A program made the position numbers and the translations under genes. From Setaria digitata (Eukaryota > Nematoda > Chromadorea > Rhabditida > Setariidae), in the NCBI GenBank assembly GCA_003640385.1, contig RCAB01000099.1, positions 1 to 64,000 on the forward strand: 64,000 nucleotides of DNA, given 5' to 3'. Position 1 is the stretch's first letter, and each line of letters starts with the position of its first letter. Under the pieces are notes generated by a model that saw only the letters and a program-made list of their open reading frames with translations, made no database searches and had not been told where the DNA came from. Positions 53,901 through 64,000 of this stretch are shown here, one piece after another.

Positions 53901-54899
53901 GCTTATCTTTACCTGATGACACTGCTTCTGACAAACCGTTCGGTTCCATTGCTACTGATGCAACAATAAGTGTACTTGGGACTTCTGCAGTCGCATCCGT
54001 CACTGTTATTCCAGTTTCCAGAGACGACAAACTAAACGTGTTGGAAGAAGAAGAATCTTCTACAGTTACTTTTGATAACACGTCTTGATTTGTTGAAGGA
54101 TTGTCTGAACTTCCTAGCGTGATTGCGGATTCTGGATAATGTAACATATGCAAATGGTAGTCGTTGGAGACCTCACTTGAGGAGCAAACTGCTTCACTTT
54201 TTGTTTCATTTGGCATCGAATTATTCGCATTTATTATGGTTATAGAATTCCGGGTACAATGTAATTCCCGCACTGCTAAACAACTGTCAAAATTCACCGC
54301 TCCTACAGTGGGATTGTTGGTATCCGAGTTGTGAATAGGCGAAATCCCACCCAACTTCCAAGAATCCATTGTAAGCATAGTGTCTGTTTCTGATGTTTGG
54401 CCACTGTTTATTGTATTTTGAGACTTTGCACTTCCCAATTCAGTGTTCTTTTGCTCAAACATAAATTCGCTATTTGTAGTAGGTAGGGCAGTTCGAATTT
54501 CTAATGAATTTGGCTGAAATGCTTTACATGTATATGTACAGTTCTGATTATCGGATGCCTCACTAAATTTGCTCCCACTTTTTCGTGGTCTAATCTTCCT
54601 TTACACTATTGCAGAAAACAGTTCTGACATCTAATGATTTCAAGAAACTTCGCAAAAATATTCGCTTCTTCAATTTCTACACATCTCTGGTCTATCTCTT
54701 GTTCATGTCCACCTGCGCCATTCTCGAAAAGTCTTACGGTTCATAAAAGAAACAGAGCCGAAGCTCGCTAAAGTAACAAGGCTTCTGAGTTTCTTACTTC
54801 CACAGAATCCTTCTGATGGGTCCTGCGCCGGCCAAATAAAAACCACACAAAAGCAACGAATGTCGCAGTAGCAAGGAACACCGTACCCATTGCAACCAT
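50928..54899 (-). CDS. Predicted single-pass membrane protein with Ser-rich tail and 39-residue repeats
   Basis: The model has four exons: 54899-54798, about 54594-53611, 52062-51154 and 50957-50928, for about 674 residues. Exon 1 encodes a membrane anchor at the very N-terminus, MVAMGTVFLATATFVAFVWF followed by LFGRRRTHQKD, so the rest is probably cytosolic. Exon 2 is acidic, Ser/Thr-rich and low in structure (VTVEDSSSSNTFSLSSLETG). Exon 3 is Ala/Pro/Glu/Lys-rich and contains three 39-residue tandem repeats (KEPKAEAVLSSPASVSSLKE). The last exon would encode WHPELVKEK and stop. Uncertain points are the start of exon 2, where only a poor acceptor (GGAAG) fits the phase, the 1.5-kb intron 2, which may hide more exons, and the 3' end. 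I recognise no family. Confidence 0.5.
51348..51710 (-). repeat. Three 117-bp coding tandem repeats
   Basis: Landmarks such as GCTTCTGATTCTTTTAG (plus strand) recur at 51365, 51482 and 51599, giving a period of 117 bp, or 39 codons, with the copies nearly identical. The repeats are inside exon 3 of the membrane-anchored protein and keep the frame open on both strands, which explains the long antisense frame at 51245-51934. Confidence 0.9.
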
Positions 54900-55528
54900 C
54901 GAATGAGATGACACTCAACCGTCTCCCTACTAAGGTGTAGAAACTGAACAATGAATACTAAAATCACTGTGAACTTTTCAAATCAAAAAATACGTGTCAC
55001 CGAGCAATACATTATTATTTTATTTCGATTTTAAATTTCTAAACTGTCCGGTTATCTTGATAGGATGAAGCGTTTCGAGAATGTAGAAGCCACCTGCTAC
55101 ATCAAGAAGCTGTTGCCACCCATGAAATTAATGCGCTTCACGAATAAGTATCATGAAAACTACTTCTTTTAAGTTTTAGCTGTTTAAGACTGAAATATCT
55201 CACCTAGAAGGGAAGAAAAATAATCAAAGCGATATGTGCATATGTCCTTTTCAATAGGGAAGCAAGCTCATGAATCCGAACTTAAAATAAAATTTGAACA
55301 TTTGTCAAATTAGAAATGTTTCAAATAACTGTTCATAACCAGCATTCAACAGACCGAAGGGTATCCCACGGCTAGACCGTTGTCTAAGTCTGTAAGGTGA
55401 CGTGGGTGGGTTCCAGTTCCTCATTGAATTCTCTTCTGCAAATTCGAGTTGTGTCAGTTTTTATGCTCCTCTGATGTTTAGATTAGTTTGCATGAAAGGA
55501 ATGAAAAATTATTTGCAAGTTGCAGGAC
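54900..55528. other. Divergent promoter region between the repeat protein and the amidase
   Basis: About 630 bp between two outward-facing start codons. A short plus-strand open stretch from 55063 (MKRFENVEATC) after a weak acceptor has no downstream partner in phase. No other element is recognised. Confidence 0.45.
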
Positions 55529-58500
55529 ATGTTAGTGACTCTTCTGAAGACGTTGAAGCCGTTATTCTTCCTCATTTCTCGAATCTATTTCACCATGGTC
55601 TCATGCATTTCTGACCTCATTTATTATTTCTCGTCCAGAGAGGTCATCGGCGCACCGCGGGATAAATTGCTAATTATCAGTGCCACACGAGCTGCTGAGA
55701 TGATTCGAACTCGAAAGGTAAAGAGACCAAAAATAATTGGGGTTGCTTATTGTTGCTAAGGAAGCCACTTATAAAACATTATGAATTTACGAAATAGATT
55801 TCAATTATAAAATAAATATAGAACAATTGACTGAGCTTTTGTCGTTATCTTTTAAGTTTCAATATTTATTCCTGAAGGTTAAGAATCACTCTAATGATGA
55901 CTAATTACTTTCAGCAGTCATGTTCGGTTCAGTTTGTAGGAACTTATTGTTCGCTAAAAAAAATTAGATAAAATGAAATTGATTTATTAAGCCATGTGCA
56001 AGAGCTAAATTATAACAAAGTATTTATTGTCAAGTTCCATTTCATTTCATGGGTTATGTGGTTGGAAATTGGAGACTATGAAGAATTCTTATTTCTTTCA
56101 GTGACGGGACTGGGATGCTTGTTGAGCATGAGAATTATAATTTCAGTGGATGGTGCATAATGTAATGTGCATACAGTTGAAGCTGTAAAAACATTACAAT
56201 TTCGCCAGAATTAAACAGTCGCATGTTCAGATAACGAGCTTCAGTCTGGTTGAGGCTTACATTAAACGTATCAAAGAGGTGAATGGAACAATTAATGCAG
56301 TTGTTCAGATGAACTTCAGGGAAGCATTAGTAAAAGCTCAGGAAACTGATGAATTGTTGGAAAGCCTTGACTCAAATAGCGAAGAGTTCAAGCTTGTGCG
56401 TTTCCCTGTCATTTCTTTTATTATTTTTTGTAAAACTGAGAATAAGATTAAGTTTGATCACCGTTATTGTTGTTTTCCAAGGTAACCTAAGTAAAGCATT
56501 CAAAAGCAAAAGAATCTCAGGCTGCATTTGTGTCGAAGAATATCAGTATCTAGATGAAAGAAAACTATCGATATTTTCCAGCTTGTTGCAAGAAAACCAC
56601 TGCTCGGTGTACCTTTTACTTTGAAAGATTCCATTGAAGTGGACGGTTTATATTGTACTGTAGGAATATCATATCGGAAAAACTCTGTAAGTAACAGAGA
56701 TGCGATCGTTGTTCAAAGGTTTTTTCATACTCATAATTAGTTCCAGCCGTTTCTCATTCCTTGTCTTTAGTGACTGTTACCTTTCTCGATTCCATTATTT
56801 TGTTATTTTTCAATACCTGTTAAACAACCATAACAAAGAGGTATGCCCCTGTTATATCGCCCTCATCATTTCAGTCGTTGTTGTCACGCTTTTCACTTAA
56901 ATATGCTTACTGTATTAAACTTTCTCTATCCATCTTTCCAGGATGAAAAATGCGGGTGCAATCCTTCTTGCGGTAACTAATGTTCCAGAGGTGTGTATGT
57001 GGTGGGAATCAGTGAATGTGGTCTACGGTCGTACCAGAAATCCATATGACAGCAGACGAATATCCGGTGGCAGTAGCGGTGGTGAAGCTGCACTGATTTC
57101 TGCTGCGGGTTCAGTAATTGGCATCGGTAGTGATATCGCGGGTTCGATTCGCATGCCTTGTTATTTTAATGGGGTTTTCGGCTTGAAGCCAACTCCAGGT
57201 ATATTTCCTGTTGTTATATGATTTTGGTATACTGGAATCATTTAGAAAGTAATCTCGCTTAACTCACCTTTTGCCGGATGTTTGTTTCACTTTTAAGTTG
57301 TGTGTCAGCTAATTCATCCAGCCGACATTAGTAACTTTTTTCACCAACATAGTAACTTTCCCTGAATTCTGAAAGGTCTCAGTCAGTTGTATTCAGGTGT
57401 AGTGCCACTCGAAGGACATTTACCACAGTTGAATGGCTACCGTTCTGAGAAAATGCTACTTATTGGTCCTATGTGTCGTTATGCAGAAGATTTATCCATT
57501 TTGTTGAAAGTCTGTTCTATAGTTCTAATTATCTTTTGTTTCACGGTTTCTTTTTCCAGTCGTCAAGATTTTTCTGATGTTTAATGACTTAGCATATAGG
57601 TATTTGTGGGAAATGAAGGCATGAATTTGTTGCAATTGGACATTCCATATAATATGAAGAAAATACGCCTTTTCTATATGGAAGGCCTAAAAACACCTTT
57701 GGTACAAGATTTAAATGGCGACTGTTTCCGAACGCTGAAAAAAGAAAGTGGTTTCCATTGATTTTTTCTAATTAATTAAATCATTTTCTCATACATTCAA
57801 ATAAATATCTTTGAATTCTCTACAGTTTTGTATTTATTTTTTTCGTTTAATTCCAGCTTCATTTACCGTCTTTTTTCCTCTTATCTACTTTCAGGCAGTT
57901 CGCTATTTTGAAATTAAATACGATTTATGTGCTATTCGTCTTGACTTACCATTTGCCCATTATGCACTTGAATTTTTCTTGACAAGTATGGATGTACCAG
58001 GTGCTCCGAAATTTGCGATGCAAATGACCGACCTGAAGGTAAATTTTATTTTTTTCTTCCTACATATGAAATTTTTCGCAGCAGTTACTTCGCTACTTAG
58101 TGGTGGGTGAATTTTCGTTATCCATTCTTCCATACTCATAATATATGTATTCTGATTCAATACCACTAACTGAAATGTAACTATTTTGCATCAAGCTTAC
58201 GAATTAGATGCATTATTAGTTTCAACTTTTCGAGCCGGATATGAAAGGATTCGAGATTGGAGAGCAATAGTGCAACTTTTCTAATTCAATTTTTTTTTTT
58301 TTTTTTTTTTTTTTACATTTCTAGGCAGATATAAATTGTTTCATTGAATTATTCAAATGGCTAGTAGGGAAGTCAGTACATACATTACCAGCCATTGTTA
58401 CGGGAATTGCTGACGAACACTTTGCACCATTCAATGAAGAACAGAAACAAAAGGTAATTTCCCTTTCTTATAAGTTTAATTCCGGATTGTTCCTATTGTT

Positions 58501-58914
58501 ACTATGACCACCGAGATTTTTTTGATGGAAATTGTAGTCCATTATTCCAAAATCTTAATTTTTTTTTTATTCCAGCTTATGACGGAAATTCTTTTTCAGC
58601 TAAGAAGTCAACGAGATCGACTAAGTCGAGAGATTAGGGAACTTTTATCAAACGATGGTGTCTTGCTATTCCCGTCTTTCCCAACTGTGGCACCTTACCA
58701 TCATCAACCACTTTTTACTCCTTTTAATTTCGGTTATACAGCTCTGTGGAATACAGTAGGTCTTCCAGCTGTGCAGTGTCCAATGGGTTTGAATAGTCAT
58801 AATATTCCGCTTGGTGTACAAGCTATCGGTGCTCCAGGGTCTGACTCTTTACTGATTACAGTAGCTCAGGATTTGGAGAAAGGGTTTGGTGGTTGGAAAC
58901 CTGTGAATACTTAG
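55529..58914 (+). CDS. FAAH2: Fatty-acid amide hydrolase 2-like amidase
   Basis: Amidase-signature serine hydrolase expected to cleave fatty-acid amides such as N-acylethanolamines at a membrane. Nine exons give about 538 residues (human FAAH2 532): 55529-55717, 56231-56395, 56582-56718, 56942-57198, 57397-57509, 57600-57743, 57895-58038, 58325-58453 and 58576-58914. A hydrophobic N-terminus (LKPLFFLISRIYFTMVSCI) probably anchors it. The triad is Lys133 (PFTLKDS), Ser208 (GGSSGGEA) and nucleophile Ser232 (GSDIAGSIRMP), spaced 75 and 24 residues apart exactly as in rat FAAH (142, 217, 241). GPMCRYAEDL and the ending LEKGFGGW fit FAAH2. Residue 230 is Ala where the family usually has Gly. Exon 6 ends at a GA instead of GT (see findings). 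The start follows a GTTGCAG acceptor at 55525. Confidence 0.9.
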
Positions 58915-60066
58915 TTTTTCGTGTCACTTGTTATGGTACCATTTATCACGATGAAGTTTGATTATGTTTTGAAAAAATGTCGGGTATCGAAGTAGCTCTC
59001 AAGAATATATGATCAGGAGTTTCTTGTATTTTATATTGCTTCGAAACATTTTACCTCACGGGACTCATACTTGCTCGAAATAGCCCACTTTTTTTTCTCT
59101 CTCAGTATCACATTTTGATCGCTACTTTTTTCATCCATCCCTATGACATGTTTTTCTTTTCGTCCTTATCTTATTATAAAAGTACTCAATGTACTGAATT
59201 AAAATTCTAAATATGATTTGCTAATAGTTTTTCGTGCCACTCGTATTTTCATCATATCGATCTTCCTCATATTAGCATGTTGCTTTTAGATAACTTTTGT
59301 TCAACATTTTTTTTATTAACGGATACAACAGCACATGTTCCTGCTGTTTTATTACAAAGTTAATTTATAGGTGTTGATGTATGTTAAATACAGATAATTT
59401 TGCTTACCATCTCGTTCATTTAAAATTCCTTTTCCACTTCCCTGATTCTTTATTACTTCTTCCTAGTTGATTTGCAGATTCATGTAATTCCTTGTTGGCC
59501 ATTAAAATAGTTTAACACATTACAAAAATGCGTTTTGTTATGGTGAAATCCCTTATATAACTATTTGAACTATNTTTCCCTGATTCTTTATTCTTCCTAG
59601 TTGATTTGCAGATTCATGTAATTCCTTGTTGGCCATTAAAATAGTTTAACACATTACAAAAATGCGTTTTGTTATGGTGAAATCCCTTATATAACTATTT
59701 GAACTATGCAGCACTACTTTCTTGTCTTTCCTGCTGGTTTAAAGTTTCCTGTGTGAAATTTCGAAATACATCGTACGATGCTGTGTAAACAAGGAAAAAG
59801 GTAGTGGGGTCATACTGAAGAAGTATTTCACTGAAGATAACGAAAGTGCTTTTAACTGTGGTTCCTGGTTTCTTAGCCTTGTTAACAGATAAGGTATCAC
59901 CGTTGTGCCATAATGTGCGGCTGCTGCAGTTGGTAAAGATCAAATTATACGGCTGTGATTGCGGCGCTCGAGAATCTGGAATATCGGTACTTTCATCGGA
60001 TAATTATTTTGTCTCAGGTTTCGTGTATCAAGGAGCTTTTTTTTTTTTTTTTAGGTAATTATTAAA
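58915..60066. other. Intergenic region, amidase to ANKFY1, with an assembly join
   Basis: It holds the amidase 3' UTR, the single-N join at 59574 with its ~134-bp duplicate, an unexplained minus-strand open frame at 60003-59704 (see findings), and a T16 tract leading into a TTTAG acceptor ending at 60054 that probably receives the spliced leader of the next gene. Confidence 0.5.
59438..59707. repeat. ~134-bp direct duplicate around a single N (assembly join)
   Basis: 59438-59573 and 59576-59707 match except for a four-base indel (TTATTACTTCTTCC against TTATTCTTCC), with N at 59574. The indel suggests two haplotypes or a sequencing error at overlapping contig ends. Confidence 0.85.
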
Positions 60067-60093
60067 ATGGCGACGCAATTCATTGAAGCATAA
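60067..60093 (+). promoter_or_regulatory. Upstream ORF abutting the ANKFY1 start codon
   Basis: ATG at 60067 opens eight codons (MATQFIEA) and stops with TAA at 60091-60093, immediately followed by the main ATG at 60094. If the spliced leader is added at 60054, this uORF begins 13 bases into the remaining leader and would make main-frame translation depend on reinitiation or leaky scanning. Confidence 0.45.
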
Positions 60094-63000
60094 ATGACGA
60101 GTTTCGTAGAACTCCTTCAGGCGGAACACGCCAAGTTGTTGCAGAGTTGCGTCGATTTGCAGAAACGTTATGATATATTGGCTACAGCTACAGGGAGTAA
60201 TGGTGACTGTACTTCCAAACTTTCATTTGTGCAAAAGCTTGTGACAAAAGTTGCTGAAATATATGACAAAGATTTATACAGGTGTTCTAATCTTTTATTC
60301 CATTTCAGTCGTAATTTTTGAAGAAAATAAGCAATTTGTATTTTCTACGGTATTTTTTTTTGCAAATTCTCGAGACTTGCTTTCCAAACTATAATTGATT
60401 TAAAAAATTATTTCAAAGCTTAACACTGGGCAGAGTTCTATTACAGCGATATAACAATTCATTGTGACGGGCATCAGTTTCGTGGCCATCGCTTAGTGAT
60501 TGCAACGAGAACAGATTATTGGGATGACCTTGTGGGAATCGATCGTATTGAATTTGAAGGTTGTAATCACGATGTATTCATGGTATTGCTGTAGTTGCAA
60601 ATTTTTTTTGACCTAGTTCAGAATCGGGTTATGCCGTCGTGGTAATTTCTCGAAATTTCCATTGCGTTTTTCTCCTGAAGTTTCCATTATTATTTATTCT
60701 GTACCTTGCAGATATTCCTTATAATATATGCTGTGCAGTATTAAAATGGATGTACACAGATCACATAGACAGTTTACTAGGGAACCGTTATTTGATGCAG
60801 TTATTCACAGTAGCCGCGAAGTATCACTTTTCAGATTTACAGAAAAGGTTATTTTAGAATTATTTTCAAATTATTATTCTAACGAAGTAATATCCGAAAT
60901 TCTATTAAATGTTTTTATTTATCTCAATCTTTATTTCCTGTCTGGTGTCGAATAGATGATGCAATATTTTTGATTATGAATTCTTAACGGTACAAATATC
61001 TAGTTTTAGGATGTTATGTAGAATACCATTGTTAGAATAAGTTTCAGGTGCGAATTACTTCTGCTAGGACGGATCGATGATGACAGCTGTTTATCGCTGT
61101 ATGAATTTGCAACCAAAAATGAATTGATGGAGGTAAAAAATAACTGCAAGAAATTGATCAAAGCAAAGTGGAATCAGTTCGATATTGATGCTTTTGCTAA
61201 AATGTCAGCTTCAGTATTGTATAACCTAGTCAAAAGGTTGGCTATTGGCCTTAATATTTATTGATTTTTAATATTTTAAACGATTTCATCCTTTATTTCT
61301 TGTTTAGCCCTTGAATAATATCGACCACTGTTTGTGAGAGCAATGTAGTTCTAGTTCTAAACTTGACATTATTGTCTCATTAAGTTATAATCTGCATTTT
61401 TTTTTTTTTTACAATTTATATATATATATATTTTTAACCTTCTACTCAGCATAATTAGTTCATAAGCAAGAATATTGTAGCTTGCAAATATTAGAGTAAA
61501 CTTTTTGTCTTCAGATTTCACTAAAAAGGAAATGGCAGTGATAAATTTCAGCAGTTGTGAACATATTCTTCATTCGATTATTCGCCTGAGGCGTAATGAT
61601 ATATTACTTCTCTTTTTTGTTGAACACTTCCGAGAAGTAAGATGAAGCGCATTATTTTTCTTTTGCTTAATATTTCTTAGTTTAATTGGCCAGCTGATAA
61701 GGAAGTGATCATGCCAAAAATTTTCCATTTCCACGTAGTCCATGTCGACAAAATTATATGCTGGAAAAAATGCCATTTTAATCTTTCATTCTGTCATCAA
61801 AAATGGAGTAGAATAAAGGGAAAAGTATTTTGTGTCTACCCTTCCTAGATATTGACTTTTCATTCTTGCAAACTTTTGACTTCTCATTTACTGATTTGTT
61901 TTCAAAGTAAAAAAATAGATAAATAGCTTTTACTTACATTTTTTTTTTTTTTTTAAATATAATTATTCAAGTTGCCTAAATTATGCAATGAGGAGGTCGA
62001 CAATGTTTTCCCTTTGGAATTGGCGCTGGAATCTGATCAAACAGAAATTGCAACATCTTTAGTTAATCATCATGCAGACGTGAATATTACTGATAATGAC
62101 GGTAGAACGTTGTTGATGAGAATGCTTGTGAAAAGTGAGTCTTATAGTGAGAAAATTTAATTTATGCTTGATTAGTAAGGAAAATTAAATTCATGCAACA
62201 TTAGTTGCAAACTTCCTGTAATTATAAAATTAGTTCATTGAAATAATTTTTTGTTTTGTCCTTACAGTGGTGAATAATGCTATATGAATCAAAAATTGTT
62301 CTTTTTATTTCGTGCCCTTTCATAGTCCTTTATTTTATTCTCTCTTGATTGTTTATATGGACGAGGGAAAAAAGAAACGAGATAAGATAGGTTCCTGACA
62401 ATTGTTGCACAAGCATTATGTAGGCTAATATGCATGTCCAGTATACGAATAACAACAGTGGATTAAACCGTTTCTTGTTATCATTATTCAATGAAAAACT
62501 GAGCAAGGAAAATTTGATGAAGAAAGAATTATAATGATGGATTGAAAAATACCTTCTCATGCTTTCATCATATTTAAAGTTTTCAAGACTGTTCACTTTC
62601 TGATGGATTTATCCGAAAGAGTTGACACTTTTTCTTACTCCAAAGATTTTACATTTTTCGTCAGCATTTCACATTATTTTCAGATAAAGTTGATGCGCTG
62701 ATTTTCCTAACCCAGAATGGAGCTAATTTTGGTTATAAAGTTGGGATAACTGGTGAAAGTTTACTGCACATTGCTGCATCAACAAAATGTTCCTGTAACC
62801 TAATTGAATGGTTGTCGTCTAACGTGTCTCATCTGGATATCAGTGATGTCGATTGTGATTCAAAGTTAGATGGATAAAACTAGAATAAGATATGAAACTG
62901 AAACAAAGCTTAGATGAATGAATGAGCTTATATAAAGAAGTATGTTAAGAATCATTTTAGTGTAAAGGTAAGGGAAGAAAAATAATGACTATTTATTCAA

Positions 63001-64000
63001 CATAAATTTGGGAAAAGTTTTATTTGAATTGTAGTGGAAGAGATTGCAATTCTCAGCAGTTGTTTTTTTTTTTTTTTTTTTTTTTTTTGAGGACTCCACT
63101 TATGCGAGCGGTTGAATCAGAAAATATAGAAATGGTTGAATTGCTTTTACAAAATCGTACAACTGATGTAAATAAAGTTGATCACAAAGGGCGTTCACCA
63201 ATATCATCAGCGCTGTTCGAAATTGGAAACATTTCATTAGCAGAACTGATCGTGAAATCAGGAGCAGATTTGGACATTCCTTATAAAGGTTCGTTTTAAT
63301 GGCATTGTGTTCATTCACTGTATTAATCGTCCTTTCAGATGGCTCCATATACTCTGCTGTATGATCGAAAGCTTTTGTACATTTTGTTTCAATTTCTATC
63401 ACTCTTTTGTTCGCTGCAACGACATACTCGAAATTTTCATAATGCCGAAAAAGGATAATAGACTGAAAGGTGTTTCATCATCCAAAAATTATGATGCATG
63501 CTCAACTCATAGCGCAAAAAATTATGATTTCGATTAAAATCAGAAATAAGCATGCAGAGGCTAAAAGGTTGTCGATGCAAAGGTCTTGGATAACTGTTTT
63601 GTTGCAAAATAATTTTTTGTCTGTTACAAGTCTTTCTTTTAATCAGGAAATTACTAAGTATCTTGAAACCATAAAGTTTGTTTTAAAATTTCCTAACACG
63701 ACTTCTCTGTTTGTAGGTGTCTTCTTGATTCACTATGCAGTTTATTCTGGTAACTTAGATGCACTACAGTTTTTATGCAGACATAAAGTGGATGTGAATA
63801 AAAGAACGACAGAAGTATATGTTTGTATCAATTTATATCGGCGTAAAATCTCTCAATTTTTTATTAGGATTGATGTATATAATTTATTAATGAGCCTGAC
63901 AATTTTATTAAGAATGAAATAGAATCATTAGCTTGGTTCTATTTTGGCTTTATAACTTTTAGGCTCCATTTCACATTATACATGTCAATATTTTCGTTTC
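60094..64000 (+). CDS. ANKFY1: Rabankyrin-5 / ANKFY1 homologue, 5' part (runs off the window)
   Basis: Rabankyrin-5 is a Rab5 effector on early endosomes and macropinosomes with coiled-coil, BTB/POZ, ankyrin repeats and a C-terminal FYVE finger. Exons in this window join in phase: 60094-60281, 60447-60559, 60712-60847, 61048-61236, 61552-61636, 61972-62134, 62684-62864, 63092-63288, 63717-63814 and 63963 onward. The order matches: an N-terminal coiled coil (HAKLLQSCVDLQKRYDIL), FVQKLVTKVAEIYDKDLYSD leading into BTB (RGHRLVIATRTDYW, LKWMYTD), a BACK-like stretch (AKMSASVLYNLVK, human FSSMSAQLLYKMIK), then ankyrin repeats (ATSLVNHHADVNITDNDGRT, GESLLHIAAS, TPLMRAVESENIEMVELLL). The FYVE end would lie outside the window. 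Exon 8 begins directly after a T-tract with GAG as acceptor. An eight-codon uORF abuts the start. Confidence 0.9.

Noticed and set aside
55063..55170. Plus-strand MKRFENVEATC frame as a first exon of the amidase
   Set aside because: It lacks a donor in a useful phase, and the hydrophobic start at 55529 after its own acceptor already gives a full-length FAAH2-like protein.

Overview
This window is nuclear DNA of a nematode, most likely a filarial-type (clade III) species. It is AT-rich (about two thirds A+T), its genes are cut into many short exons by GT-AG introns of mostly 100-400 bp with TTTTCAG-like acceptors, several first exons sit just downstream of an isolated TTTCAG-type acceptor as expected for spliced-leader trans-splicing, and the recognisable proteins are eukaryotic housekeeping proteins. 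There is no bacterial or viral gene, no rRNA, and no tRNA I can support.

Layout. 98-259(+) is the last exon of an unrecognised gene. 2793-21999(-) is the whole TOR kinase gene (let-363/mTOR), for which I can assemble 46 exons with consistent phases and about 2,519 residues. 23977-32443(+) holds three co-directional genes: a GOLM1/GOLM2-like Golgi type II membrane protein, anamorsin/dre-2 (cytosolic Fe-S assembly) and DDA1 (DDB1-associated ubiquitin ligase subunit). 33092-37487 is an accessory interval with a membrane-anchored protein on the minus strand, a possible micro-gene threaded through its introns on the plus strand, and a divergently transcribed Thr/Gly/Gln-rich secreted repeat protein. 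39239-46490(+) holds cct-8 and adenosylhomocysteinase. 46860-47514(-) is the mRNA-export factor NXT1. 48324-50201(+) is a small type I membrane protein, and 50928-54899(-) is a larger single-pass protein with 39-residue tandem repeats. 55529-58914(+) is a FAAH2-type amidase, and 60094 to the window end (+) is the 5' part of an ANKFY1/rabankyrin-5 homologue.

The conserved genes are unrelated housekeeping functions: growth control, chaperonin, methyl cycle, Fe-S assembly, mRNA export, lipid amide hydrolysis and endosome traffic. Between them lie four fast-evolving membrane or secreted proteins that I do not recognise; these are the best places to look for undescribed biology. I found no convincing new multi-gene system.

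Assembly quality matters here. Five single-N joins are each flanked by near-identical direct copies of 41-136 bp, so they look like unmerged contig overlaps and not biological repeats. Exon coordinates are my own readings from splice signals, phase and family resemblance, and can be off at individual boundaries.
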